DNA of 64,000 nucleotides from Rhizobium lentis (GCF_017352135.1 NZ_CP071454.1:1054501-1118500); one strand, 5' to 3'; positions 50,412-59,498 are shown, counted from the stretch's first letter. Numbers and translations: made by a program. Notes: a model not told the origin generated them from the sequence alone.

Positions 50412-50481
50412 ACGCCTTGCGTCTGAAATGATCCTTGCTATGGTCGGCGCGACTTCCGCCAACCAAGACTGGATCCTCCCC

Positions 50482-51684
50482 ATGCCATCTTTCAAGACCC
50501 TCGACGATCTTTCCGATATCAGCGGCAAGCGCGTGCTCGTTCGCGTCGACCTCAACGTCCCGGTCAAGGACGGCAAGGTCACCGATACGACGCGCATCGA
50601 GCGCGTGGCGCCGACGATCCTCGAACTGTCCAACAAGGGCGCCAAGGTGATTCTGCTTGCCCATTTCGGCCGACCGAAAGACGGCCATTCGCCTGATCTG
50701 TCGCTGTCGCTGATCGCCCCGTCTGTCGAGGAAGTGCTCGATCATGCCGTGCGGACCGCCTCCGACTGCATCGGCGAGGCCGCGGCCTCTGCGGTTTCCG
50801 CGATGAATGACGGCGATATCCTGCTCCTGGAAAACACACGCTTCCATAAGGGCGAAGAAAAGAACGATCCTGACTTCACCAAGGCGCTTGCGGCAAACGG
50901 CGACATCTATGTCAACGACGCCTTCTCCGCCGCCCACCGCGCCCATGCCTCGACGGAGGGCCTTGCTCACCATCTGCCGGCCCATGCCGGCCGCACCATG
51001 CAGGCCGAGCTGGAAGCGCTGGAGAAGGGTCTCGGCGCCCCCGCCCGCCCGGTTGTCGCCATTGTCGGCGGCGCCAAGGTCTCGACCAAGATCGACCTCT
51101 TGATGAATCTTGTGAAGAAGGTCGACGCGCTCGTCATCGGCGGCGGCATGGCCAATACCTTCATCGCCGCCCGCGGCACCAATGTCGGCAAGTCGCTTTG
51201 CGAACATGATCTCGCCGATACCGCAAAGCAGATCATGATCGAGGCCGCGACATCAGGCTGCGCCATCATTCTGCCGGAAGACGGCGTCGTCGCCCGTGAA
51301 TTCAAGGCGGGCGCGGCCAACGAGATCGTCGACATCAACGCCATTCCGGCCGATGCCATGGTGCTCGACGTCGGCCCGAAATCCGTCCAGGCCATCAATG
51401 CCTGGATCGAGCGCGCCTCGACCCTCGTCTGGAACGGTCCGCTCGGCGCCTTCGAGATCGAGCCCTTCGATGCCGCAACGGTCGCTGCCGCCAAATACGC
51501 CGCCGAGCGGACTGCTGCCGGCAAGCTGACCTCCGTTGCCGGTGGCGGTGATACCGTTTCGGCGCTCAACCATGCCGGCGTTGCCGACGAGTTCAGCTAC
51601 GTTTCCACCGCCGGCGGCGCCTTCCTGGAATGGATGGAAGGCAAGGAGCTTCCCGGGGTTGCCGTCCTTAACGCCGGCAAGTGA
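50482..51684 (+). CDS. pgk: Phosphoglycerate kinase
   Basis: A 400-residue kinase of glycolysis and the Calvin cycle. It begins [20 protein letters not shown] with [11 protein letters not shown] (substrate loop), [12 protein letters not shown], and the ATP-binding C-terminal [13 protein letters not shown]. The start at 50482 drops 18 non-family residues. It lies 70 bp after the antiporter gene. Confidence 0.98.
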   Translation: MPSFKTLDDLSDISGKRVLVRVDLNVPVKDGKVTDTTRIERVAPTILELSNKGAKVILLAHFGRPKDGHSPDLSLSLIAPSVEEVLDHAVRTASDCIGEAAASAVSAMNDGDILLLENTRFHKGEEKNDPDFTKALAANGDIYVNDAFSAAHRAHASTEGLAHHLPAHAGRTMQAELEALEKGLGAPARPVVAIVGGAKVSTKIDLLMNLVKKVDALVIGGGMANTFIAARGTNVGKSLCEHDLADTAKQIMIEAATSGCAIILPEDGVVAREFKAGAANEIVDINAIPADAMVLDVGPKSVQAINAWIERASTLVWNGPLGAFEIEPFDAATVAAAKYAAERTAAGKLTSVAGGGDTVSALNHAGVADEFSYVSTAGGAFLEWMEGKELPGVAVLNAGK

Positions 51685-51720
51685 CCGCCGAGCGGATTTG
51701 ACTGGTTTTACATGTGGATA

Positions 51721-51754
51721 GACCGCGGCGGCGAGGAGCCTTCCGCGGTCTTTT
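51721..51754 (+). terminator. Intrinsic terminator after pgk
   Basis: Stem GACCGCGG / CCGCGGTC with a 14-base loop and TTTT, 36 bp past the pgk stop. Confidence 0.88.
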
Positions 51755-51785
51755 GCTCACGAGCCGGAAAAAATCCCAAATTTTC

Positions 51786-51812
51786 AAACGATTGAATTCA
51801 TTTCAATCGTTT
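51786..51812. promoter_or_regulatory. Palindromic operator before fba
   Basis: Arms AAACGATTGAA and TTCAATCGTTT are exact complements around TTCAT. It is 95 bp before the fba start in an AT-rich gap and has the size and symmetry of a LacI-family site. Which regulator binds is not known. Confidence 0.6.
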
Positions 51813-51907
51813 CAATGACTTAGCCTTCCATTTTCCTCTCTATAAACTTCTGTTATCGCCGTCCTATATTCTTAAACCGCCGATGTTTCATGCTGTGGAG
51901 AGAACGA

Positions 51908-52933
51908 ATGAGCGAACGACTGGAAGACATTGCAGTGCAGATGGTAGCAGGCGGCCGGGGACTGCTTGCGGCCGATGAATCGACCTCCACCATCAAGAAG
52001 CGCTTCGACACGATCAATCTCGAATCGACCGAAACCAGCCGTCGCGATTATCGCGAGATGCTCTTCCGCTCCGACGAGGCGATGAAGAAATATATCTCCG
52101 GCGTCATCCTCTTCGAAGAGACGCTCTTCCAGAAGGCCGCAGACGGCACACCCTTCGTCGATATCATCCGCGCCGCCGGCTCCATTCCCGGCATCAAGGT
52201 CGATACCGGCGCTAAGCCGATGGCGAAATTTCCGGGCGAAACCATCACCGAGGGCCTCGATGGCCTCGGCGAGCGCCTGGCCCGCTATTATGAGGCGGGC
52301 GCCCGCTTCGCCAAGTGGCGCGGCGTCATCGCCATCTCGTCGTCGCTGCCGACCCGCGGCTCGGTCCGCGCCAACGCGCAGGCGCTTGCACGCTATGCGG
52401 CTCTCTGCCAGGAAGCTAAGATCGTTCCGATCGTCGAGCCGGAATGCCTGATGGACGGCAAGCCGGGCGATCACAACATCGACCGCTGCGCCGAAGTCAC
52501 CGAATCCACGCTGCGCATCGTCTTTGAGGAACTGGCTGAGGCCCGCGTCAGCCTCGAGGGTATGATCCTCAAGCCGAACATGGTGATCGACGGCAAGAAC
52601 GCCCGCAAGGCCTCGGTCGCCGAAGTCGCCGAACGCACCGTGCAGGTGCTGAAGCGCACGGTCCCGTCAGCGGTTCCAGGCATCGCCTTCCTCTCCGGCG
52701 GCCAGTCGACCGAAGAGGCGACCGCGCATCTTTCCGCCATCAATGCCACCACCGACCTTCCTTGGCTCGTCACCTTCTCTTATGGCCGCGCCCTGCAGGA
52801 CAGCGCGCTGAAGGCTTGGAACGGCAAGCCGGAAAATGTCGCCGCCGGCCAGCGCGAGTTTACTCACCGCGCCGAGATGAACAGCCTCGCCGCCAAGGGT
52901 AGCTGGAAAAAGGACCTGGAAAAGGCCGCTTGA
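51908..52933 (+). CDS. fbaB: Fructose-bisphosphate aldolase, class I
   Basis: A 341-residue Schiff-base aldolase. The N-terminus has GGRGLLAADESTSTIKKRF, the lysine expected to carry the Schiff base is Lys222 in GMILKPNMVIDG, and VPGIAFLSGGQSTEEAT is a phosphate-binding segment. It splits or makes fructose-1,6-bisphosphate. It has its own operator and terminator-separated transcript after pgk. Class I (not metal-dependent) is typical of rhizobial chromosomes. Confidence 0.97.
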   Translation: MSERLEDIAVQMVAGGRGLLAADESTSTIKKRFDTINLESTETSRRDYREMLFRSDEAMKKYISGVILFEETLFQKAADGTPFVDIIRAAGSIPGIKVDTGAKPMAKFPGETITEGLDGLGERLARYYEAGARFAKWRGVIAISSSLPTRGSVRANAQALARYAALCQEAKIVPIVEPECLMDGKPGDHNIDRCAEVTESTLRIVFEELAEARVSLEGMILKPNMVIDGKNARKASVAEVAERTVQVLKRTVPSAVPGIAFLSGGQSTEEATAHLSAINATTDLPWLVTFSYGRALQDSALKAWNGKPENVAAGQREFTHRAEMNSLAAKGSWKKDLEKAA

Positions 52934-53002
52934 TCTTTCGGGCTTGGGATTGTGGGCAGGGAGCGCAAACGTAACGTTGCGGCTCCTGCCTGATCCCTCT
53001 CT

Positions 53003-53215
53003 GCTTCCTCCTGTGCTCGTCACGGGTGAGGGAGGAACGCGGCGGCGCCACGAGTCCCTTCTCCCCAGCGGGGAGAAGATGCCGGCAGGCAGATGAGGGG
53101 GCGAGCGACGATAGGAGCGAGGCACTGAGCGGAAGCGAAGGGCAATAAGGTGTGCCGTGTGGGCCCCTCATCCGACCCTTCGGGCCCCTTCTCCCCGCTG
53201 GGGAGAAGGGGGAAC
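53003..53215. repeat. RIME-type repeat cluster
   Basis: The 396-bp gap between fba and the PhzF gene is filled by palindromes: a degenerate copy of the element at 16056 (CCTGTGCTCGTCACGGG, about 53009-53027), then CTTCTCCCC-AGC-GGGGAGAAG at 53058-53078 and CTTCTCCCC-GCT-GGGGAGAAG at 53188-53208, facing each other about 110 bp apart. This is the rhizobial intergenic mosaic element. No gene is present. Confidence 0.85.
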
Positions 53216-53329
53216 AAACCAACCCAACACACTAGCCACCCACCCCCATGATTGTCACGGCGACAAGAAACCGCTTCGCCCCGTCAAAGACCGTGATTAC
53301 TCATAGCGGCAGCCGCAACAGGAGCCGCC

Positions 53330-54253
53330 ATGAACACCCTCTCCTACGTCACCGTCGATGTCTTCACCTCCAGCCGCTTCGAAGGCAATCCGCTTGCCGT
53401 CATCTCCGATGCGCGAGGCCTTAGCGACGCGGCGATGCAGAAGATCGCCACGGAGTTCAACTATTCCGAAGTCACCTTCGTCCTGCCGCCGGAAAATCCC
53501 GAAAATTCCGCCCGCGTGCGCATCTTCACGCCGACGATGGAAATACCCTTCGCCGGGCATCCGAATGTCGGCACCGCCTTTGTGCTCGGCCAGCAGGCGG
53601 AGATCTTCGGCAAGCCAGTCGGCGAGAAGCTGCGCTTCGAGGAAAAGGCGGGCATCGTCGAGGTCGGCCTGAACCGCAGCAGCGGACGGGTTACGTCAGC
53701 TGCCATCCGTGCGCCGCAGCCGCTGACGATTGGCGATACCATCACCAGGGAAACCATCGCCGGGTGCATCTCGCTCGACCCCGGCGTCATCGCCACGACC
53801 AGCCACGCCCCGGTCTTTGCCTCCGTCGGCCTGAACTTCGCCGTCGCGGAACTGAACGGGCTTGGCGCGCTGGCTGCTGCCCGACCGAATCTCGCCGGCT
53901 TCCAGGCAGCCGCCGGCCGCCAGACGACGAGCGGCCACGACTTCTCGCTCTTCGTCTATGTCAGGACGTCCGAAAACCCCTGGCATATCCGTGCCCGCAT
54001 GTTCGCGCCGCTCGACAACGTGCCCGAGGACCCGGCGACCGGCAGCGCTTCGGCAGCGCTTGCCGCCTATATCGTTTCGCTTGCGCCGGACGCCGACATG
54101 AATGTCGGCATCACCATCGAACAGGGCGTCGAAATGGGCCGCCGCAGCATCATCGCCCTCGATGTCGTGAAAGCGGGCGGCGTCGTCACCGATGTCATGA
54201 TCTCCGGCAGCTGCGTTCCTGTCATGCGCGGAGAAATTACCCTGCATGACTGA
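53330..54253 (+). CDS. PhzF-family isomerase
   Basis: A 307-residue two-domain protein of the diaminopimelate-epimerase-like fold. The catalytic Glu47 is in NYSEVTFVLPP, and PFAGHPNVGTAFVLG and EDPATGSASAALAAYI are family hallmarks. Phenazine genes are absent, so it is a generic PhzF-like isomerase with an unknown substrate. The start at 53330 follows CAGGAGCC. Confidence 0.9.
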   Translation: MNTLSYVTVDVFTSSRFEGNPLAVISDARGLSDAAMQKIATEFNYSEVTFVLPPENPENSARVRIFTPTMEIPFAGHPNVGTAFVLGQQAEIFGKPVGEKLRFEEKAGIVEVGLNRSSGRVTSAAIRAPQPLTIGDTITRETIAGCISLDPGVIATTSHAPVFASVGLNFAVAELNGLGALAAARPNLAGFQAAAGRQTTSGHDFSLFVYVRTSENPWHIRARMFAPLDNVPEDPATGSASAALAAYIVSLAPDADMNVGITIEQGVEMGRRSIIALDVVKAGGVVTDVMISGSCVPVMRGEITLHD

Positions 54254-54274
54254 CAAGTAGACGCAGTCCACGGC

Positions 54275-54439
54275 TCACGTCAGGAAGTCGCGCGACAGCA
54301 GCGCCACGGCCCAGACGCCGAAGGCGATCAGCGCGATCTTCCAGAAATCCATCCGCCGCCTGAGACCCGGAAGCCCGAGCGGCTTGATCAGCTGTATCGC
54401 CATGGCAAGGATGAGCAGCAAGGCTATCAGCTTTGTCAT
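54275..54439 (-). CDS. Short two-helix membrane protein
   Basis: A 54-residue protein on the minus strand, read directly: helix 1 at 4-20 (LIALLLILAMAIQLIKP), a basic loop GLRRRMDFWK, and helix 2 at 34-47 (IALIAFGVWAVALL), ending SRDFLT. ATG at 54439, stop at 54275-54277. A weak GGAAA ribosome site is upstream. The function is unknown. The hydrophobic pattern with a clean stop argues for a real gene, but this needs comparison. Confidence 0.6.
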   Translation of the reverse strand: MTKLIALLLILAMAIQLIKPLGLPGLRRRMDFWKIALIAFGVWAVALLSRDFLT

Positions 54440-54613
54440 GCTTTATTTTTTCCATTTTTCGGAATGTCACAGGACGGACATTTTTCCGCGCGAACAAGAG
54501 GATCTCGACACGCCGTAAAGACATTCCGGGACACAATCAATCATCTTGAGGCTGGGCTGACGCAGGTCGTGCCTTATGTCCATTGCAAACCGCTTAAGAC
54601 CGAGTCTGGGGAA

Positions 54614-55894
54614 ATGAAGAGAAATCTGCTGTCCGTCGCCGCGCTGCTCTTTGGCACGCTCTTTCTTTTCATGGGCAATGGTCTGCAGGGCATCCTGCTT
54701 CCGGTGCGCGGCAATCTCGAAGGCTACGCCGCTACGACGCTCGGCCTGCTCGGTACGTCATGGGCAGGAGGCTTCGTCATCGGCTGCCTGGTGGCGCCGA
54801 AACTGGTGCGCCGCGTCGGCCATGTCAGAGCCTTTTCCGGCTTCATCTCGATCATCGCCATCATCGCGCTGGTCAGCGGCATCATCATCGATCCGTTTTG
54901 GTGGGTGGTCCTGCGCGCCGTGACCGGCTTCTCCACAGCCGGCACCTCTATGATCATCGAGAGCTGGCTGAACGAGCGCGCCAGTAACGAGAGCCGCGGC
55001 GCGATCTTCTCGCTTTATATCGGCATCACCCTGCTCGGCGTCGTCGGCGGCCAGATGATGATCCCGCTCGAAGACGTGGGCACGCCGGTGCTCTTCATGA
55101 TCTGCGGCATCTTCTATTGCATCGCCATGTTGCCGACGACGCTGTCGACCGCCGCTTCGCCGCAGCCGCTGAAGGCGGTGCGCCTCGACCTGCCGGCGCT
55201 CTACCGCAACTCGCCAGTTTCCTGCCTTGGCATCCTGCTTGTCGGCATCGCCAACGGTGCCTACGGCACGCTCGCCCCTGTATTCGGCGCCGGCGCCGGC
55301 CTCTCCGATACGAGCATCGCCGTTATGATGAGCGCCACCATCTTCGCCGGCGCACTGATGCAGCTGCCGGCCGGTCGGCTTTCTGATCGTATCGACCGGC
55401 GCTACGTGCTTGCCGCCTTGTCGGCGATCGCTGCTCTCGCCGGCTTGCTGATCTTTCTGCTCCACCCCACATCGCCCGCCCTGCTGATCGGGCTCGTCGT
55501 CCTTTACGGCGCGGTTGCCAATACGCTTTATCCGATCGCTGTCGCTCACGCCAACGACTTCGCCGCGTCGGAGGATTTCGTCAAGGTCTCCGGCGGCCTG
55601 CTGCTCCTCTATGGAATCGGCACGGTCATCGGCCCGACGCTCGGCGGTCCCGTCATGTCGGCGATCACACCGCATGCGCTTTTCGTGGTCACAGCCGTCG
55701 CCCATGTGCTGATCACCGCCTATGCCATTATCAGAAGCCGCATCCGCGCCGCCGTCCCGGCCAGCGACCGCGACGCCTATACGACAATCCCGACAGCCAC
55801 ATCGCCGATGCTGACACCGCAGAGCATGTCACTGGCCGACCGCGGCGCCGGCAAGTCTCCGGAAGGCAGCGATCCTGCTGTAAAGTTCGGATAG
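54614..55894 (+). CDS. MFS transporter (YcaD-like)
   Basis: A 426-residue major facilitator with twelve helices, starting MKRNLLSVAALLFGTLFLFM. Membrane-loop features include VAPKLVRRVGHVRAFSGF after helix 2-3 and LPAGRLSDRIDRRYVLAAL in the second half. It resembles YcaD/bacterial MFS of unknown substrate. The last 60 residues are cytoplasmic and low complexity. The ATG at 54614 has TGGGGA in front. Confidence 0.9.
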   Translation: MKRNLLSVAALLFGTLFLFMGNGLQGILLPVRGNLEGYAATTLGLLGTSWAGGFVIGCLVAPKLVRRVGHVRAFSGFISIIAIIALVSGIIIDPFWWVVLRAVTGFSTAGTSMIIESWLNERASNESRGAIFSLYIGITLLGVVGGQMMIPLEDVGTPVLFMICGIFYCIAMLPTTLSTAASPQPLKAVRLDLPALYRNSPVSCLGILLVGIANGAYGTLAPVFGAGAGLSDTSIAVMMSATIFAGALMQLPAGRLSDRIDRRYVLAALSAIAALAGLLIFLLHPTSPALLIGLVVLYGAVANTLYPIAVAHANDFAASEDFVKVSGGLLLLYGIGTVIGPTLGGPVMSAITPHALFVVTAVAHVLITAYAIIRSRIRAAVPASDRDAYTTIPTATSPMLTPQSMSLADRGAGKSPEGSDPAVKFG

Positions 55895-55951
55895 AGCCTC
55901 CAGCAAAAGCGCGCTGCGGTTTGTCCATGCTCGCGAAAACGGAAATGCTCC
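55892..55951. repeat. Diverged copy of the 31675 repeat, opposite orientation
   Basis: AGAGCCTCCAGCAAAAGC and GAAAACGGAAATGCTCC correspond, on the other strand, to blocks of the repeat at 31675-31776 (AGAGCAATTCCAGCAAAAG, AAAACGGAAATGCAC). The middle is diverged. Confidence 0.55.
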
Positions 55952-56041
55952 AGGCGAGGCTGGATTTAGGCCAGATCGGCCTAGATTCCGTATCGCCCGC
56001 ATATTTCGGCATCATGCTGCCAGCAGCAAACGGAGGAACCC

Positions 56042-56233
56042 ATGAGCTTTATCGATGACGACCGGCCGCAGAAAAAACCCACCCACGAGATCGGCGCCGA
56101 TCTCTCCATGCTTTCGGTGGACGAACTGAAGGCGCGGGTGGAAATGCTGAAAGCAGAGATCGTCCGCCTCGAAGCCGAAGCCGCCCGCAAGGCCTCAGGA
56201 CGGCAGGCGGCGGAAAGCTTCTTCCGCTCGTGA
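56042..56233 (+). CDS. DUF1192 family small protein
   Basis: A 63-residue helical protein: MSFIDDDRPQKKPTHEIGAD then a short coiled coil LSVDELKARVEMLKAEIVRL and SFFRS at the end. This is the DUF1192 family, widespread in Rhizobiales and of unknown function. GGAGG lies right before the ATG. It precedes the CtrA/sRNA region. Confidence 0.9.
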   Translation: MSFIDDDRPQKKPTHEIGADLSMLSVDELKARVEMLKAEIVRLEAEAARKASGRQAAESFFRS

Positions 56234-56308
56234 CTCGCTGAAAGCCTCCAAAAACAAGACTGTAGGCAGGCAAAATGAGCCTGCCTCAAGTCCTCATTCG
56301 GCACAATA

Positions 56309-56323
56309 TTAATAAAATATTAA
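56309..56323. promoter_or_regulatory. CtrA-type box (distal) before rcdA
   Basis: TTAA-N7-TTAA, exact. It lies in an AT-rich stretch, so chance matches are more likely than elsewhere, but it is immediately upstream of the candidate sRNA and 176 bp from the second box. Confidence 0.45.
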
Positions 56324-56339
56324 GCTTTATAAGGTATTA

Positions 56340-56449
56340 CTATATTCATCCAGATTTTCTCTGGATCTCAGACAGTTTTCCATGCGGTGAATTGGTCTGA
56401 TTTTTCTCCCTGTTTTACCTTGAGAGCCGCTTTTGCGGCTCTTCTTTTT
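56340..56449 (+). ncRNA. Candidate small RNA
   Basis: In the 391-bp gap between the DUF1192 gene and rcdA, an AT-rich promoter-like stretch (to about 56345, with TATATT) is followed by a small hairpin CCAGA/TCTGG at 56350-56364 and, about 60 bases later, a strong intrinsic terminator at 56423-56449. No ORF is present. The terminator is about 190 bp from the nearest upstream gene, so a separate short transcript of around 100 nt is likely. The ends are estimates. Confidence 0.45.
56423..56449 (+). terminator. Intrinsic terminator of the candidate sRNA
   Basis: Stem AGAGCCGC / GCGGCTCT with a TTTT loop and a TCTTTTT tail. Confidence 0.85.
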
Positions 56450-56484
56450 GCTGCAGCCGCCGCATTTCCATGAAACTGTGGAGA

Positions 56485-56499
56485 TTAACCCTTTCTTAA
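56485..56499. promoter_or_regulatory. CtrA-type box (proximal) before rcdA
   Basis: TTAACCCTTTCTTAA, an exact TTAA-N7-TTAA match, 126 bp before the rcdA start. CtrA control of rcdA is known in Caulobacter and reported in Sinorhizobium, which makes this site credible. Confidence 0.7.
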
Positions 56500-56624
56500 G
56501 AAACGGCTTGCGCATTTGCGCTAATGATACCATCTTAAAGTCATAAAGACCGGACCCGGAAACTTTTCCGTCGATCCCGGCGTTACCTGACCATAAGTAG
56601 CTGCGTGCAACAGGGACTATTGCG

Positions 56625-57140
56625 ATGTCGGAAGTTGGATTGAACACGATCAGTTTTGCGGGCCGCGCGGCTGCATCCTCACAGTTCAAGGCGCTCTATG
56701 CCGAAGGCATGTCGCTCGTCGAAGAGACCGCCGCCTATCTCGATGGCCAGGGCCGCGCAGCCTCCAAGGTTTTGCCGCGCATGGCATCCGTCCTCTACGC
56801 CGCGGAATCGATGCGGCTGACCACCCGGCTGATGCAGATGGCCTCCTGGCTGCTGCTGCAGCGCGCCGTCAACAACGGCGAAATGTCCCGCGATCAGGTG
56901 TTGGCCGAGAAGAACAAGGTCCGCCTCGACGGTTTCAACGTCGACCGCGCAGCACCCGGCTGGGGCGATTTGCCGGAATCCTTCCGGGACCTCGTTGAGC
57001 GCTCCCTGCGCTTGCAGAACCGCATCGCCCTGCTGGATCGCGAGATCTACCGCCCGGCCGAAGCCGTGATCGTTCACGACAATCAGAACAGCGTCCAGGC
57101 GCAGCTTTCCCTGCTGCAGACGGCCTTCGGAAACAACTGA
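56625..57140 (+). CDS. rcdA: RcdA-like protease adaptor (DUF1465)
   Basis: A 171-residue helical protein of the DUF1465 family that includes Caulobacter RcdA, which with CpdR delivers CtrA to ClpXP during the cell cycle. Segments include GRAAASSQFKALYAEGMSLV, LTTRLMQMASWLLLQRAVNN, and a flexible C-terminus. It is monocistronic, between a CtrA-box promoter and its own terminator. Function by homology. Confidence 0.85.
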   Translation: MSEVGLNTISFAGRAAASSQFKALYAEGMSLVEETAAYLDGQGRAASKVLPRMASVLYAAESMRLTTRLMQMASWLLLQRAVNNGEMSRDQVLAEKNKVRLDGFNVDRAAPGWGDLPESFRDLVERSLRLQNRIALLDREIYRPAEAVIVHDNQNSVQAQLSLLQTAFGNN

Positions 57141-57165
57141 TCCGATTTTTGAGAAAATTCCAATG

Positions 57166-57197
57166 AAACCGGCTGTGCATTGCGCGGCCGGTTTTTT
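57166..57197 (+). terminator. Intrinsic terminator of rcdA
   Basis: Stem AAACCGGC / GCCGGTTT with a 13-base loop and a run of six T, 26 bp past the rcdA stop. Confidence 0.88.
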
Positions 57198-57229
57198 GTT
57201 GCCGTTAGCCATCGCCATTGCGCAAACGC

Positions 57230-57257
57230 AAAAAAGCCCGGCAGAACCGGGCTCTTT
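57230..57257 (-). terminator. Intrinsic terminator of rpmE
   Basis: Minus-strand stem AGCCCGG / CCGGGCT with a TTCTG loop and a TTTTTT tail, 25 bp past the rpmE stop. It faces the rcdA terminator. Confidence 0.9.
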
Positions 57258-57281
57258 TCAAATTCCATCGAGCAGAAGCGA

Positions 57282-57503
57282 TTAGAGGCCGAGGCCGCCG
57301 AAACGCTTGTTGAACTTGGAAACGCGGCCGCCGCGGTCCATGAGCTGCTGGTTGCCACCGGTCCACGCCGGGTGCGACTTGGAATCGATTTCCAGATTCA
57401 TGACAGCGCCTTCCGAACCCCAGGTCGAGCGGGTTTCGTATTCGGTGCCATCGGTCATGACTACCTTGATCATGTGATAGTCGGGATGGATGCCTGCCTT
57501 CAT
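57282..57503 (-). CDS. rpmE: 50S ribosomal protein L31
   Basis: A 73-residue L31 protein: [20 protein letters not shown], then [20 protein letters not shown] and [10 protein letters not shown] at the end. It lacks the CxxC zinc pair of type-A L31, as in other rhizobia. The start at 57503 is chosen for family fit. It is divergent from the ABC exporter with a 192-bp gap, where I see no other gene. Confidence 0.96.
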   Translation of the reverse strand: MKAGIHPDYHMIKVVMTDGTEYETRSTWGSEGAVMNLEIDSKSHPAWTGGNQQLMDRGGRVSKFNKRFGGLGL

Positions 57504-57695
57504 AACAATCTTCCTGCGATACCGGAGTTCAATTTGCCGCATGCAGTTGCGGCCACCGAACCGATTGAATAAATGAAGCCGCAGTCGGATGGCTACGGCT
57601 TCCCATTAGGATGCGGTGCCTATACATGAAGGACGCCTAGATAACAAGAGCCAACAGACCGCATTGCGCGGGTCCTGTAGGCGAACGGAGACGAT

Positions 57696-59498
57696 TTGGC
57701 AGAGCAGGCACGGGCTGAGGAAAACAAGGGGCGGTCACTGCGGCCGCTTGGCAGGCTGGCGCCTTATGTCATGCGTTATCGCGGCCTGGTAGCGGGCGCG
57801 CTGATTTCTCTGGCGCTTGCCGCCGTCACCTCGCTGGCGCTGCCGCTTGCGGTGCGCCGGATGATCGATCACGGCTTCACGCGGTCCGACGGCAGCTTCA
57901 TCAACAGTTACTTCGCTATGCTGATGGTCATGGCCGTCGTGCTCGCGATCGCGAGCGCGCTACGCTATTATTTCGTCATCACCATCGGCGAGCGCATCGT
58001 CGCCGATCTTCGCCGCGACGTCTTTAGCCATGTGACGCGGCTGTCGCCCTCCTTCTTCGACGTCAACCAGTCCGGCGAGATCGTCTCGCGACTGACCGCC
58101 GATACGACGCAGATCAAGTCGGCCGTCGGCGCAACCGCTTCGGTGGCGCTCAGGAACCTCATTCTCTGTCTCGGCGCCATATGCATGATGGTCGTCACCT
58201 CACCAAAACTGTCGAGCCTCGTCATCGGAGCGATCCCGCTGATCGTCTTCCCGCTCGTCGCCTTCGGCCGCTCAGTGCGCAGGCGTTCCCGCGCCGCCCA
58301 GGATACGCTTGCCGAAGCGTCCGCCTTCGCCAATGAGACGATCGCCGCGACTCGGACGGTACAGGCCTTCAACGGCGAGGATGCCGCAGCGACACGATAC
58401 GGCAGCGCCGTCGAATCGGCCTATGAGGCTGCTCGCGCCGCCATACGTTCGCGCGCACTGCTGACGGGCATCGCCATCACGCTGATCTTCGGCAGCGTCG
58501 TTGCCGTGCTCTGGGTCGGCGCCCACAGCGTGCTTGCCGGCACCTTGTCTGCCGGCACGCTCGGCCAGTTCCTGCTCTACGCCGTCATCTCGGCGGGGTC
58601 GCTCGGCGCGCTGTCCGAGGTTTGGGGCGAACTCTCACAAGCGGCCGGCGCTGCCGACCGGCTGACCGAGCTTCTCGACGAGGTCTCGCCGATATCAGCC
58701 CCCGCCAACCCTGAAACCCTCCCTTCGCTCAGCCGTGGCCGCGTCGAATTTTCCGGCGTGCATTTCGCCTATCCCTCGCGTCCCGGCAAATCGGCCCTGC
58801 ATGGCTTGAACTTTGCAGTCACCCCGGGCGAAACCGTCGCCATCGTCGGCCCCTCCGGCGCCGGCAAGAGCACTGTCTTTTCACTGCTGCTGCGCTTCTA
58901 CGATCCGCAGCAGGGCAGCGTGACCATTGACGGTGTCGACGCCCGGCTGACGACACCTGACGAGTTGCGCCAGCGCATCGCGATCGTGCCGCAGGAGGTC
59001 ACCATCTTCGCCGCGTCGATCCATGAAAACATCGCCTTCGGCCGCCCCGGTGCGTCGCGTGAGGACGTCCGCGCCGCCGCCGTTGCCGCCCAGGCCGACG
59101 AATTCATCGCCCGGCTGGAGAATGGCTATGAGACCGAGGTGGGCGAACGCGGCGTTACCCTCTCCGGCGGTCAGCGACAGCGCATCGCCATTGCCCGCGC
59201 CATCCTGAAGAACGCACCCGTGCTGCTGCTCGACGAGGCGACCTCCGCGCTCGATGCCGAAAGCGAGACCTTGGTGCAGAAGGCGCTCGACGGGCTCGTA
59301 GACGGCCGCACGACGCTGGTCATCGCCCATCGCCTGGCAACCGTGCTGAAGGCCGACCGCATCCTCGTCATGGATCAGGGGCGGGTCGTCGAGGAAGGCA
59401 CGCATCAAAGTCTGATCCGCCACGGCGGCATCTATGCCCGCCTCGCCCGGCTGCAATTCGACGCCGCTAACGAAGATGTTCTCGCCGCCGCAAAGTAG
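57696..59498 (+). CDS. ABC exporter (MsbA/LipA-like, half-transporter)
   Basis: A 600-residue fusion of a six-helix membrane domain (helices near 30-320, starting GLVAGALISLALAAVTSLAL) and a nucleotide-binding domain with Walker A GPSGAGKST, signature LSGGQRQRIAIARA and Walker B VLLLDEATSALD. It works as a homodimer, probably exporting lipids or hydrophobic compounds. The start is TTG at 57696, with GGAG five bases upstream. Confidence 0.93.
   Translation: MAEQARAEENKGRSLRPLGRLAPYVMRYRGLVAGALISLALAAVTSLALPLAVRRMIDHGFTRSDGSFINSYFAMLMVMAVVLAIASALRYYFVITIGERIVADLRRDVFSHVTRLSPSFFDVNQSGEIVSRLTADTTQIKSAVGATASVALRNLILCLGAICMMVVTSPKLSSLVIGAIPLIVFPLVAFGRSVRRRSRAAQDTLAEASAFANETIAATRTVQAFNGEDAAATRYGSAVESAYEAARAAIRSRALLTGIAITLIFGSVVAVLWVGAHSVLAGTLSAGTLGQFLLYAVISAGSLGALSEVWGELSQAAGAADRLTELLDEVSPISAPANPETLPSLSRGRVEFSGVHFAYPSRPGKSALHGLNFAVTPGETVAIVGPSGAGKSTVFSLLLRFYDPQQGSVTIDGVDARLTTPDELRQRIAIVPQEVTIFAASIHENIAFGRPGASREDVRAAAVAAQADEFIARLENGYETEVGERGVTLSGGQRQRIAIARAILKNAPVLLLDEATSALDAESETLVQKALDGLVDGRTTLVIAHRLATVLKADRILVMDQGRVVEEGTHQSLIRHGGIYARLARLQFDAANEDVLAAAK

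Noticed and set aside
49245..50645. A 466-codon open frame opposite the antiporter and pgk genes
   Set aside because: It covers the opposite strand of two certain genes and has a composition expected of a mirror frame.
53330..54253. Phenazine biosynthesis
   Set aside because: PhzF-like proteins are common without phenazine genes, and none of the others is present.
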